Source: Turicibacter bilis (GTDB taxonomy: Bacteria > Bacillota_I > Bacilli_A > MOL361 > Turicibacteraceae). From it: a stretch of DNA of 64,000 nt. Under the pieces are notes generated by a model. It saw only the letters and a list, made by a program, of their open reading frames with translations. It searched no databases and had not been told where the DNA came from. The DNA is taken from the NCBI RefSeq assembly GCF_024499055.1, contig NZ_CP071249.1, positions 1,977,001 to 2,041,000 of the forward strand. The letters run 5' to 3'. Both the position numbers and the translations under genes were made by a program. Positions 41,087 to 49,311 of this stretch are shown here, one piece after another. The first letter of the stretch is position 1, and each line of letters starts with the position of its first letter.

Positions 41087-41689
41087 ATGGATAATCAATT
41101 TTTAGAGTTTATTAAAAAAGTTCAGTCAATTGCACAAATTGGATTATCATTTTCAACAGATCCGTATGCAGTGGATAATTATGAAGAGTTAAAGAAGATT
41201 AGTGTGAAGATGTTACACGATTATACATCATTACCAATGAATGAATGCAACTTATATAAAGATTTCATATATCCAACCCCACAACCTGCCGTTCGTTCAA
41301 TGGTTATTAAAAATCATCAGCTATTACTCGTTAAAGAGAAAGATAGTGGTCTTTGGTCACTACCAGGTGGATGGTGTGATATTGATTGCACACCGAAGGA
41401 AACAGCTATTAAGGAAACGTTCGAGGAATCTGGTTATGTAATTGATTGTACGAAACTGTTAGCGGTGTTTGACAGACGACATTATATTAAAAAATCATTA
41501 TATGATGTATATTGTCTATATTTCCTGGGGAATGTCGTAGCGGGAGAGGCAAAATGTAATCATGAGACGGAGGATATTGGATGGTTTGATATTTCAGAAC
41601 TACCGCCATTGTCTCGAAAGAATTCAATCGAAGAGATTGAAAAGGCGTATAAAGTTTATACGGAAGATTTAGAAACATATTTTGAGTAA
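41087..41689 (+). CDS. Nudix hydrolase with N-terminal helical domain
   Basis: 200 aa. An N-terminal NUDIX_N_2-like helical part (residues 1-65) precedes the Nudix fold. The Nudix box starts LPGGWCDIDC and ends KETFEESGYV: the REUXEE part reads KETFEE and keeps the metal-binding glutamates, but the first box glutamate is Cys and the Arg is Lys. Related proteins hydrolyse ADP-ribose or nucleotide-sugar phosphates. Start after TAGGGAAGCGGG (weak). It stands between murF and ddl, with no terminator between murF and it. Confidence 0.85.
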   Translation: MDNQFLEFIKKVQSIAQIGLSFSTDPYAVDNYEELKKISVKMLHDYTSLPMNECNLYKDFIYPTPQPAVRSMVIKNHQLLLVKEKDSGLWSLPGGWCDIDCTPKETAIKETFEESGYVIDCTKLLAVFDRRHYIKKSLYDVYCLYFLGNVVAGEAKCNHETEDIGWFDISELPPLSRKNSIEEIEKAYKVYTEDLETYFE

Positions 41690-41726
41690 TTAAAGCAAAA
41701 AATTGTTTCTTATGACAGTGATTTCT

Positions 41727-41735
41727 TGATAAAAT
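41727..41735 (+). promoter_or_regulatory. Extended -10 promoter of ddl
   Basis: TGATAAAAT with TAAAAT at 41730-41735, about 70 bp before the ddl start. No clear -35. Confidence 0.5.
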
Positions 41736-41808
41736 AGACGTATGTATTTGCGTTCAGATACGGTATACTTGAAGAAGATACTAAACTTAGATTAAAGGGG
41801 GCTTCCTC

Positions 41809-43020
41809 ATGAAGTTAAAAGTTGGTGTATTTTTCGGTGGTGAATCGGTAGAGCACGAAATTTCAATTATTTCTGCTAACCAAGCAATGCATGCCATCGA
41901 TAAAACAAAATATGATGTCGTACCAGTTTATTTATCTAAAAAACGCGAATGGTACACAGGTGAAGCATTATTTGATGTGAAAGAATATAAAAATTTGGAT
42001 GCATTATTAAAAAAATGTCAACGTATTGTCATTGTTCCTAATAATGGTAAAATTCAAATTGAACGTTATCCTGCTAAAAAATTCGGAAACAATGTTGTAA
42101 ATACAATCGATGTTGCGATTCCAGTTATTCACGGAACAAATGGTGAGGATGGAGCCTTACAAGGATTCTTTGAATTAAACGGAATTCCTTATTCGGGATG
42201 TGAGGTAGCTGCCGCTGCTGTTGGTCAAGATAAAGTGTTTATGAAAAACATTTTACGTGATTCAGGATTACCGATTACAAACTATGTGTGGTATTATTCA
42301 TCAGATTGGTTTGCTGACCAAGAAGCTTGTTTAGATGCTATTGAAGAAAAATTAACATATCCAGTTATGATTAAACCTGCTAGCTTAGGTTCAAGTGTTG
42401 GAATTTCTAAAGCAAATGACCGTGCGTCATTAGAAGAAGGAATTACAGAAGCAATTAGCTATGATAAAAAATTCATCGTTGAAGAAATGGTTACTCAATT
42501 AGTTGAGGTTAACTGTTCGGTTATCGGAGATTTCTCTTCTGCTAAACCTTCTGTTTTAGAAGAAGTTATGGGTTCTGATGAATTTTTAAGCTTCCGTGAT
42601 AAATATGAGGGGGGAGGAGGTTCTAAAGGTGCTAAAACTGGAGGAACTAAATCTCAAGGGATGGCAAGTACAAATCGTATTATCCCTGCTCGTTTAACGG
42701 ATGAAGGAACAAAATACGTTCAAGATCTTGCGGTACAAACATTCCGCGTGTTAGGAAGTGCAGGGGTTGCTCGTATCGACTTCTTAATCAATGCTGAAAA
42801 TAATGAAGTATATGTTAACGAAATTAATACAATTCCAGGATCATTATCATTCTACTTATGGGAAAAAACAGACCGTAACTTCACAGAATTAATGACTAGC
42901 TTAGTGGAATTAGCATTAAAACGTCAACGTGAACGTGAAAGCTTAACATTCTCATTCGAATCTAACGTTCTTGCTTTACAGGGTGCAGGAACAAAAGGAG
43001 CGAAAGGAACAAAAGCCTAA
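41809..43020 (+). CDS. ddl: D-alanine-D-alanine ligase
   Basis: Joins two D-Ala for peptidoglycan; 403 aa, longer than the usual 300-370. ATP-grasp fold: FFGGESVEHEISI at the N-terminus, KPASLGSSVGISK, EVNCSVIGD, and metal ligands in ARIDFLI and NEINTIPGS. The omega-loop Lys-Tyr (RDKYEGGGG) argues for D-Ala-D-Ala and against the D-Ala-D-Lac ligases of vancomycin resistance. The loop has a Gly/Lys-rich insertion (about residues 266-285), and a GTKGAKGTK tail ends the protein. Start after AAAGGGGGC. Works with MurF upstream. Confidence 0.96.
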   Translation: MKLKVGVFFGGESVEHEISIISANQAMHAIDKTKYDVVPVYLSKKREWYTGEALFDVKEYKNLDALLKKCQRIVIVPNNGKIQIERYPAKKFGNNVVNTIDVAIPVIHGTNGEDGALQGFFELNGIPYSGCEVAAAAVGQDKVFMKNILRDSGLPITNYVWYYSSDWFADQEACLDAIEEKLTYPVMIKPASLGSSVGISKANDRASLEEGITEAISYDKKFIVEEMVTQLVEVNCSVIGDFSSAKPSVLEEVMGSDEFLSFRDKYEGGGGSKGAKTGGTKSQGMASTNRIIPARLTDEGTKYVQDLAVQTFRVLGSAGVARIDFLINAENNEVYVNEINTIPGSLSFYLWEKTDRNFTELMTSLVELALKRQRERESLTFSFESNVLALQGAGTKGAKGTKA

Positions 43021-43330
43021 GCGGTAACTTAACTATTAAAAATGAAAAAGCTATGTTTTAGACAAATGTTGATTTGGAGACAGAGGTTGTTTAAACAACT
43101 TAATAGATTAAGAATTCCTTACGCTAGTTAACGTTTGGATTTCCTTGTTTAATGACAATACTTCTTAAAATATAGCCATGAAAAAGAGATTTCACTTATG
43201 AAATCTCTTTTTTTAGATGGAAAATATATAATGGTTAAAAAATTGAAAGATTGTAAATAACTATTGATGGAGGGGGAGCTAAGATGAATGTTATTGCTGT
43301 ATCAACAATTTTTAGAAATGAGGGATTCCT
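43021..43330. other. Intergenic stretch after ddl
   Basis: About 310 bp without a recognisable gene. It contains the terminator at 43183-43214 and, near its end, a GGAGGGGG followed by ATG at 43284 that is in frame with the dead XRE gene. Nothing else was seen. Confidence 0.5.
43183..43214. terminator. Terminator downstream of ddl
   Basis: Perfect 12-bp stem AAAGAGATTTCA/TGAAATCTCTTT with a CTTA loop and T-run, 160 bp after the ddl stop. Confidence 0.9.
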
Positions 43331-43331
43331 A

Positions 43332-43693
43332 TTGAAGTTTAATGATAGGTTATTGGATTTAACGAAGTGAAGAGGATTATCGTAGGATGAATTAGGGGAA
43401 CTTTTAAATACATCGAGACAAACTATTTCTAAGTGGGAAAATAGCATTTCTTATCCTGATTTTCATCGTTTAATTCTTTTCAGTGATTTCTTTAATGTTT
43501 CATTAGATGGATTCATGAAAGGAGAACAAATTGTAATATCTCATCTTTAAAATTGCTTAAAGTCAACTTTAATCAGTTAAGAGATAGAATGAAAAAATTG
43601 AAGAAAATAGATATGTTTAGTATATTTTTTGATGTTATGATTGGGTTATTATTACTTAGATTTATTTTATCTTGTTTAGAGTCTATATTTTAG
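43332..43693 (+). pseudogene. Decayed XRE-family regulator with membrane tail
   Basis: From a TTG (former ATG?) at 43332 the frame reads LKFNDRLLDLTK, a TGA stop, RGLS, a TAG stop, then DELGELLNTSRQTISKWENS and YPDFHRLILFSDFFNVSLDG to TAA at 43548. RQTISKWENS is the classic recognition helix of HTH-XRE regulators. A further piece in another frame (43589-43693) encodes a membrane helix (FDVMIGLLLLRFILSCLESI), as in XRE proteins with a C-terminal membrane anchor. Two nonsense codons plus a frame break make it non-functional. Confidence 0.75.
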
Positions 43694-43704
43694 CTTTCTA
43701 GCAA

Positions 43705-43735
43705 AAAAAGTAGAGAATTTAATCTCTACTTTTTG
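43705..43735. terminator. Bidirectional terminator between the dead XRE gene and clpP
   Basis: AAAAAGTAGAGA/TCTCTACTTTTT hairpin; T-rich on both strands. Ends the minus-strand clpP gene. Confidence 0.9.
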
Positions 43736-43737
43736 AA

Positions 43738-44349
43738 TTATTTATTATCTGCTGAAATGTCCACTGGACGAACAACAACTTGGTCAACTAAACCGTAAGC
43801 TACAGCTTCTTCAGCTGACATGAAGTTATCTCGTTCAGTATCTTGCTCGATTTTTTCAAGTGGTTGACCTGTTTGAGCAGATAAGATGTTATTTAATTTA
43901 TCACGAGTTTTTAAAATGTGTTTTGCAGCAATGGCAATTTCAGTGGCTTGTCCTTGTGCTCCACCAAGTGGTTGATGAATCATGACTTCGCTGTTAGGTA
44001 AAGCATAGCGTTTACCTTTAGCACCCGCTGAAAGTAAGAAAGCACCCATTGACGCTGCCATCCCAACGCAGATTGTTGATACATCACATTTGATGTAGTT
44101 CATTGTATCAAAGATAGCAAATCCTGCTGTAACTGATCCACCAGGACTATTAATATAAAGGTTGATATCTTTATCTGGATCTTCTGCAGCTAAGAATAAA
44201 AGTTGAGCAACAACGATGTTTGCTGTATAATCGTTAATTTCACCACTTAACATGATGATACGATCTTTTAATAAGCGAGAATAAATATCATATGCACGCT
44301 CACCGTGAGCTGTTTGTTCAATGACTGTCGGTACTAAATAACTACTCAT
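43738..44349 (-). CDS. clpP: ATP-dependent Clp protease proteolytic subunit
   Basis: 203 aa serine protease subunit that forms the tetradecameric chamber with ClpX/ClpC. Catalytic Ser in [11 protein letters not shown], His in MIHQPLGG and Asp in the TERDNF segment are present. N-terminus [21 protein letters not shown] is typical. Start preceded by AGAGGGGTG. A TGGTAAAAT extended -10 lies on the minus strand (hexamer at 44386-44391). No CtsR heptad repeat or CIRCE element was found upstream. Confidence 0.98.
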   Translation of the reverse strand: MSSYLVPTVIEQTAHGERAYDIYSRLLKDRIIMLSGEINDYTANIVVAQLLFLAAEDPDKDINLYINSPGGSVTAGFAIFDTMNYIKCDVSTICVGMAASMGAFLLSAGAKGKRYALPNSEVMIHQPLGGAQGQATEIAIAAKHILKTRDKLNNILSAQTGQPLEKIEQDTERDNFMSAEEAVAYGLVDQVVVRPVDISADNK

Positions 44350-44385
44350 AAGGCACCCCTCTTTTTATAAAAATTTCTATAGCAC

Positions 44386-44395
44386 ATTTTACCAC
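44386..44395 (-). promoter_or_regulatory. Extended -10 promoter of clpP
   Basis: On the minus strand TGGTAAAAT, hexamer at 44386-44391, about 37 bp before the start codon. Confidence 0.5.
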
Positions 44396-44510
44396 AACTG
44401 GACAAAAAAATATAGCATTGCGTCGGCCATACTCTATTTTAATGTTGTGAGTGGTAATATATTCATTTTTAAGTAAAAATTCTTAAACATTTTTGTTAAG
44501 CATTTGTTAT

Positions 44511-44524
44511 TATAAACGCTTACA
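44511..44524. promoter_or_regulatory. Candidate CcpA (cre) site upstream of gap
   Basis: TATAAACGCTTACA fits 13 of 14 positions of the cre consensus TGWAARCGYTWNCW (only position 2 differs). It lies between divergent clpP and gap, about 80 bp upstream of the gap -10, a position compatible with activation. Catabolite control of glycolytic genes is well known in Bacilli. Whether CcpA binds is untested. Confidence 0.5.
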
Positions 44525-44577
44525 TTAGTTTATAACTTGATTATCATGGTACAAATTGTTAGAATAAAAATGTAGTA

Positions 44578-44626
44578 ATTTTTCACAATATATTATGTGT
44601 GTTAAAATACACGTAATGTGAAAAAT
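44578..44626 (+). promoter_or_regulatory. gap promoter flanked by 10-bp inverted repeats
   Basis: Extended -10 TGTTAAAAT (44600-44608). It is bracketed by ATTTTTCACA (44578-44587) and its exact inverse TGTGAAAAAT (44617-44626). A smaller GTGT/ACAC dyad is centred on the -10 itself. The arrangement suggests an operator, or a hairpin at the 5' end of the transcript. Confidence 0.5.
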
Positions 44627-44661
44627 GACCAATTTTATAATATCTTAGGAGGAATCTTCAC

Positions 44662-45669
44662 ATGGCTGTTAAAGTAGCGATTAATGGATTCGGGCGTATC
44701 GGACGCTTAGCTTTACGTTTAATGATCGAAAACAATGACTTCGAAGTAGTTGCAATCAACGACTTAACTGATGCTAAAACATTAGCTCATTTATTCAAAT
44801 ATGATTCAGCTCAAGGACGTTTCAACGGAGAAATCGAAGTTAAAGAAGGTGCTTTCGTTGTTAACGGTAAAGAAATCAAAGTAACTGCTGAGCGTAACCC
44901 TGCAGACTTACCTTGGGGAGAATTAGGAGTAGACGTAGTATTAGAATGTACTGGATTCTTCACTTCTCAAGAAAAAGCTGGATTACACTTAGAAGCAGGA
45001 GCTAAAAAAGTAGTTATCTCTGCACCAGCTACAGGAGATATCAAAACTGTAGTTTACAATGTAAACCAAGATATCTTAGACGGAACTGAAACAGTTATCT
45101 CAGGAGCTTCTTGTACAACTAACTGTTTAGCTCCAATGGCTAAAGTATTAAACGACAAATATGGTGTACAAAAAGGATTCATGACTACAATCCATGCTTA
45201 CACTAATGACCAAAATACATTAGATGCTCCTCACGGAAAAGGTGACTTACGTCGTGGACGTGCAGCTGCTGCATCAATCGTTCCAAACTCAACAGGAGCT
45301 GCTAAAGCTATCGGTTTAGTAATTCCTGAATTAAACGGAAAATTAGACGGTGGAGCTCAACGTGTTCCAGTAATCACTGGTTCATTAACTGAGTTAGTAT
45401 GTACTTTAAACACTAAAGTAACTGCTGCTGAAATCAACGAAGCAATGAAAGCTGCTGCTAACGAATCATTCGGATACACTGAAGATGAAATCGTTTCAGC
45501 TGACGTAATCGGAATTTCTTACGGATCATTATTCGATGCTACTCAAACTAAAGTTATGGAAGTTAACGGAGAGCAATTAGTTAAAGTTGCTGCTTGGTAT
45601 GACAACGAAATGTCTTACACTAACCAATTAATCCGTACTTTAGGATACTTCGCTTCTTTAATTAAATAA
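44662..45669 (+). CDS. gap: Glyceraldehyde-3-phosphate dehydrogenase (NAD-type)
   Basis: 335 aa glycolytic enzyme. N-terminal NAD fold ([17 protein letters not shown]), catalytic Cys in [12 protein letters not shown] and His in the following TIHAYTNDQ segment. The conserved [17 protein letters not shown] is present. Codon use is highly biased, as expected for a strongly expressed gene. Start after TAGGAGG. A terminator follows, so it is a separate transcript from cinA and pgk. Confidence 0.99.
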   Translation: MAVKVAINGFGRIGRLALRLMIENNDFEVVAINDLTDAKTLAHLFKYDSAQGRFNGEIEVKEGAFVVNGKEIKVTAERNPADLPWGELGVDVVLECTGFFTSQEKAGLHLEAGAKKVVISAPATGDIKTVVYNVNQDILDGTETVISGASCTTNCLAPMAKVLNDKYGVQKGFMTTIHAYTNDQNTLDAPHGKGDLRRGRAAAASIVPNSTGAAKAIGLVIPELNGKLDGGAQRVPVITGSLTELVCTLNTKVTAAEINEAMKAAANESFGYTEDEIVSADVIGISYGSLFDATQTKVMEVNGEQLVKVAAWYDNEMSYTNQLIRTLGYFASLIK

Positions 45670-45692
45670 TTTTAGTTAAGCGATATTTTTGG

Positions 45693-45724
45693 AAAGCTAT
45701 CCCATTTCGGGATAGCTTTTTTTA
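45693..45724 (+). terminator. Terminator of gap
   Basis: 11-bp perfect stem AAAGCTATCCC/GGGATAGCTTT, 5-nt loop, T-run. Confidence 0.93.
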
Positions 45725-45812
45725 TTATTTTCATTAGAATAGAGTTAGATGGATTTTTCTAAGTTAGAATAAAAAAACTGAAATAGGTCATGTTAAACAA
45801 GAGGTGAGCGGT

Positions 45813-47036
45813 GTGAATGTTGCGATTTTAGCGATTGGTAATGAAGTGCTGTCTGGTAAAACGATTAATACGAATAGTGCTTTTATTGCAAAACAAGTAG
45901 AACAGTTAGGTGGAAAAGTAACTCATCAACAAGTAGTTCCTGATCTAGAGGATGAAATTGCTCGAGGGTTAGAGATTGCATATACCTATGCGGATTTAGT
46001 GATTACTATTGGTGGATTAGGACCAACGGTAGATGATTTATCACGTGAAGGGGTTGCAAAGTATTTTAAAACAGAACTAGTTTATGACGATGAGATTTAT
46101 GAAGGTATTTGTGAGTATTTCAGACGTAGCAATAGAGAAATTCCAAATAATAATCATCGTCAAGCTTATAAGTTTAAAGAAGGACTAGTTTTACCCAATA
46201 ATAATGGAACAGCACCGGGATTATTTTTAAAGCAGGATAATAAATCAGTTTTCCTATTACCTGGACCTCCAGCAGAGCTTGAATTAATGTTTTCAGAGAG
46301 TGTAAGACCTTATTTTATTGATCAGATTAAGGAGCGTAAGATTAGTAATAGCTACCGTTTATGTGGAATTGGAGAGTCTTATGCAGAAGAAATGATTTTA
46401 CACTTATATGGACGTTACCCTCATCTAAATATTGCACCTTATTGTGCTCCTGATAAAGTAGATTATATTGTTTCTACAGTGGATGCTTATGAAGAGGATT
46501 TAAGAGCCTTTGATGAAGAGTTTAAAGAAATTATGAAGGATTACTATATTGGAGATCAAAATACAGATCTTGCAACAGAAATTGTGCGCTTGCTTAAGGA
46601 AAAGCAATTAAAAATAGCAACGGCTGAAAGTTGCAGTGGTGGTCTTCTTTCATCGACTCTTGTGAACGTTTCAGGAGCATCTAGCGTCTTTTTAGAAGGA
46701 ATCGTGACATATAGTTATGAGTCAAAATTAAATCGTTTAAACATTGATGTGAATCGTTTAATGGAGTTTGGCGCAGTTTCTGAGGAGATTGCACACGATA
46801 TGGCATTCAATTTAGAAAAGTTAACGGGTGCTGATATCACAGTTGGTGTAACTGGAATTGCAGGACCAGGTGGTGGAAGTGAGTTAAAACCAGTTGGTCT
46901 AGTTTATATCGCGATTAATGTATGCGGTCAAATTTTCTTAAAATCATACATTTTTAATGGAAATCGTGAAAAAATAAGACAGCGCACAGTAGCGGAAGCT
47001 TTATATTGGCTTCACCATTATATAAAAGCGCTTTAA
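45813..47036 (+). CDS. cinA: CinA-like competence/damage-inducible protein
   Basis: 407 aa. The MoCF-like N-terminal domain (AILAIGNEVLSGKTINTNSA, TIGGLGPTVDD, LPGPPAELELMF) and the C-terminal nicotinamide-nucleotide amidase domain (TAESCSGGLLSSTL, GVTGIAGPGGGSELKPVG) are both present. Known relatives deamidate NMN or hydrolyse ADP-ribose. GTG start at 45813, 5 bp after AGAGGTGA; an upstream GTG at 45804 falls inside that site. Unusually placed between gap and pgk; recA, its common neighbour, is not here. Confidence 0.95.
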   Translation: MNVAILAIGNEVLSGKTINTNSAFIAKQVEQLGGKVTHQQVVPDLEDEIARGLEIAYTYADLVITIGGLGPTVDDLSREGVAKYFKTELVYDDEIYEGICEYFRRSNREIPNNNHRQAYKFKEGLVLPNNNGTAPGLFLKQDNKSVFLLPGPPAELELMFSESVRPYFIDQIKERKISNSYRLCGIGESYAEEMILHLYGRYPHLNIAPYCAPDKVDYIVSTVDAYEEDLRAFDEEFKEIMKDYYIGDQNTDLATEIVRLLKEKQLKIATAESCSGGLLSSTLVNVSGASSVFLEGIVTYSYESKLNRLNIDVNRLMEFGAVSEEIAHDMAFNLEKLTGADITVGVTGIAGPGGGSELKPVGLVYIAINVCGQIFLKSYIFNGNREKIRQRTVAEALYWLHHYIKAL

Positions 47037-47049
47037 TAGAAGGTAATGT

Positions 47050-47078
47050 TTGAATTATATGTAAAAAAGCGTTAAAAT
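47050..47078 (+). promoter_or_regulatory. Promoter of pgk
   Basis: TTGAAT (47050-47055), 17 bp, TAAAAT (47073-47078). The decamer TGTGAAAAAT follows at 47084-47093, as it does just after the gap -10. Confidence 0.7.
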
Positions 47079-47114
47079 AATATTGTGAAAAATAATTTAA
47101 GGAGGACTCATCAC

Positions 47115-48326
47115 ATGAACAAAAAAACTGTTAAAGATGTTGAGTTAAATGGAAAGAAAGTCCTTGTACGTGTAGACTTCAACGTACCAATGAAAGACGG
47201 AAAAATTACAAATGACAACCGTATTGTAGCTGCATTACCTACAATCAAATACATCTTAGAAAATGGTGGACGTGCTATTTTATTCTCTCACTTAGGAAAA
47301 ATCAAATCTGAAGAAGATAAAGCATCTAAATCATTACGTCCAGCTGCTGAGCGTTTAGCTGAGTTATTAGGACAAGACGTTAAATTCATCCCTGAAACTC
47401 GTGGAGCTGAATTAGAGGCTGCTATCGCTGAGTTAAAAGATGGAGAAGTTTTAATGTTCGAAAACACTCGTTTCGAAGATTTAGATGGTAAAAAAGAATC
47501 TAAAAATGATCCTGAGTTAGGTAAATACTGGGCTTCTTTAGGAGATATCTTCGTAAATGACGCATTCGGTACTGCACACCGTGCTCATGCATCAAACGTT
47601 GGAATCTCTGCTAACTTAGAAGCTGTAGCTGGATTCTTATTAGAAAAAGAAATCGAATTTATCGGTGGAGCTGTTGATGCGCCTCAACGTCCAATGGTTG
47701 CTATCTTAGGTGGAGCTAAAGTATCTGATAAAATCGGAGTTATCGAAAACTTATTAGATAAAGCTGACAAAGTATTAGTTGGTGGAGGAATGATGTTCAC
47801 ATTCCTTAAAGCTCAAGGTAAAAACATTGGTAAATCTTTATGTGAAGAAGATAAATTAGAATTAGCAAAAGCTTTACTAGAAAAAGGTGGAGACAAATTA
47901 GTTTTACCTATCGATACAGTTGCTGCTAAAGAATTCTCTAACGATACTGAGTTCCGCGTAGTTTCAGTTGATGCATTAGCTGATGACGAAATGGGATTAG
48001 ATGTTGGACCTGCTACTGTTGAGTTATTCTCTAATGTATTAAAAGATGCTAAAACAGTTGTATGGAATGGACCAATGGGTGTATTCGAAATGTCTAACTT
48101 CGCTAAAGGAACTATCGGTGTATGTGAAGCTATCGCTAACTTAGAAGGTGCTATCACAATCATCGGTGGTGGAGATTCAGCTGCTGCTGCAATGCAATTA
48201 GGATACGCTGACAAATTCTCTCACATCTCAACAGGTGGAGGAGCTTCTTTAGAGTATTTAGAAGGTAAAGAATTACCAGGTGTTGCTTCATTAAGCGATA
48301 AATGCTGTGGATGCGGATGTAAATAA
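47115..48326 (+). CDS. pgk: Phosphoglycerate kinase with cysteine-rich C-terminal tail
   Basis: Glycolytic ATP-generating kinase; 403 aa from ATG at 47115 after TTAAGGAGG; an in-frame start at 47085 lies before the site. [22 protein letters not shown], and the nucleotide-binding [19 protein letters not shown] are typical. Most PGKs end at about ALSDK; here SLSDK is followed by CCGCGCK, four cysteines in seven residues. The extra codons (tgc tgt gga tgc gga tgt aaa) directly precede TAA, with a terminator beyond, so they are not readthrough. Confidence 0.98.
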   Translation: MNKKTVKDVELNGKKVLVRVDFNVPMKDGKITNDNRIVAALPTIKYILENGGRAILFSHLGKIKSEEDKASKSLRPAAERLAELLGQDVKFIPETRGAELEAAIAELKDGEVLMFENTRFEDLDGKKESKNDPELGKYWASLGDIFVNDAFGTAHRAHASNVGISANLEAVAGFLLEKEIEFIGGAVDAPQRPMVAILGGAKVSDKIGVIENLLDKADKVLVGGGMMFTFLKAQGKNIGKSLCEEDKLELAKALLEKGGDKLVLPIDTVAAKEFSNDTEFRVVSVDALADDEMGLDVGPATVELFSNVLKDAKTVVWNGPMGVFEMSNFAKGTIGVCEAIANLEGAITIIGGGDSAAAAMQLGYADKFSHISTGGGASLEYLEGKELPGVASLSDKCCGCGCK

Positions 48327-48343
48327 TTTTTTAAACTAAACTC

Positions 48344-48376
48344 AAAGGAATTCACCTTTTTGTGAATTCCTTTTTT
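48344..48376 (+). terminator. Terminator of pgk
   Basis: AAGGAATTCAC/GTGAATTCCTT stem with a T-rich loop and six T, between pgk and tpiA. Confidence 0.9.
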
Positions 48377-48418
48377 CCGACAAGATACATACTAAAATAT
48401 TTAATAGAGGTGAGTTTC

Positions 48419-49165
48419 ATGAGAAAACCAATCATCGCAGGAAACTGGAAAATGAACAAAAACTATGATGAAGCTGTAGAATTCATCAAAGCTGTAGCAG
48501 ATAAAGTGCCAAGCTCAGATAAAGTAGAAACTGCTATCTGTGCTCCAGCATTATACTTACGTTCATTAGTTGAACATCAAGGAGAAAACTTACGTATTGG
48601 TGCTCAAAATATGCACTTCGAAGCTAACGGTGCATTCACTGGAGAAATCGCTCCAGGTATGTTAAAAGACTTAGGAGTAACTTATGTTATCTTAGGACAC
48701 AGTGAGCGTCGTGAAATGTTCAACGAAACTGATGAAACAGTTAACAAAAAAACTCATGCAGCATTTGCTAACGGATTAGTTCCAATCGTTTGCTGTGGGG
48801 AATCTTTAGAAGAGCGTGAAAATGGAACAACTAACCAAGTAGTTGATTCTCAAATCAAACGCGCTTTAGAAGGATTATCATTAGAGCAAGTTAAAGAAAC
48901 AGTTATCGCATATGAACCAATCTGGGCTATCGGAACTGGATTAACTGCTACTAACGAGCAAGCTAACGAAACTATCGGATACATCCGTTCAGTTGTAGCT
49001 CGCGAACATGGTCAAGAAGCTGCTGATGCTATCCGTATCCAATACGGTGGATCAGTTAAACCTAGCACAGTTGCTGGTTTAATGGCTCAACCAGAAATCG
49101 ATGGAGCTTTAGTTGGTGGAGCTTCTTTAGATGTTGAATCATTCTTAGGATTATTAGAATTCTAA
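48419..49165 (+). CDS. tpiA: Triosephosphate isomerase
   Basis: 248 aa TIM barrel. Start at [19 protein letters not shown] (48419) after AGAGGTGAG; the long in-frame extension to 48362 runs back into the pgk terminator. Active-site Lys in GNWKMN, His in ILGHSERRE, Glu in [10 protein letters not shown] and the phosphate-binding YGGSVKPS are present. No promoter was clearly recognised between the pgk terminator and the start. Confidence 0.99.
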   Translation: MRKPIIAGNWKMNKNYDEAVEFIKAVADKVPSSDKVETAICAPALYLRSLVEHQGENLRIGAQNMHFEANGAFTGEIAPGMLKDLGVTYVILGHSERREMFNETDETVNKKTHAAFANGLVPIVCCGESLEERENGTTNQVVDSQIKRALEGLSLEQVKETVIAYEPIWAIGTGLTATNEQANETIGYIRSVVAREHGQEAADAIRIQYGGSVKPSTVAGLMAQPEIDGALVGGASLDVESFLGLLEF

Positions 49166-49181
49166 TATTAACTTGATAGAT

Positions 49182-49214
49182 AAAAGTCATCTTCTTTTAG
49201 AAGATGGCTTTTTT
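49182..49214 (+). terminator. Terminator of tpiA
   Basis: AAAAGTCATCTTCT pairs with AGAAGATGGCTTTT (one G-U), 3-nt loop, T-run. Confidence 0.9.
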
Positions 49215-49311
49215 GATTTCTTGATTTGTTAGTTCGCCCAATTTCTACATAATTAGTTTATAATCGTAAATACTAATTGAAGTAAATTAACAATTATTTG
49301 AGGTGATTGGG

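Noticed and set aside
41809..43020. VanA/VanB-type D-Ala-D-Lac ligase
   Set aside because: The omega loop has Lys-Tyr (RDKYEG), as in D-Ala-D-Ala ligases, and no vanH or vanX genes are near.
44569..44588. Rex (redox) operator at the gap promoter
   Set aside because: Only the right half-site TTCACAA matches; the left half is poor. The exact inverted copy lies 29 bp away, facing the wrong way for Rex.
44350..44640. CtsR or CIRCE heat-shock operator upstream of clpP
   Set aside because: Neither the tandem AGGTCAAA heptads nor the CIRCE inverted repeat is present.
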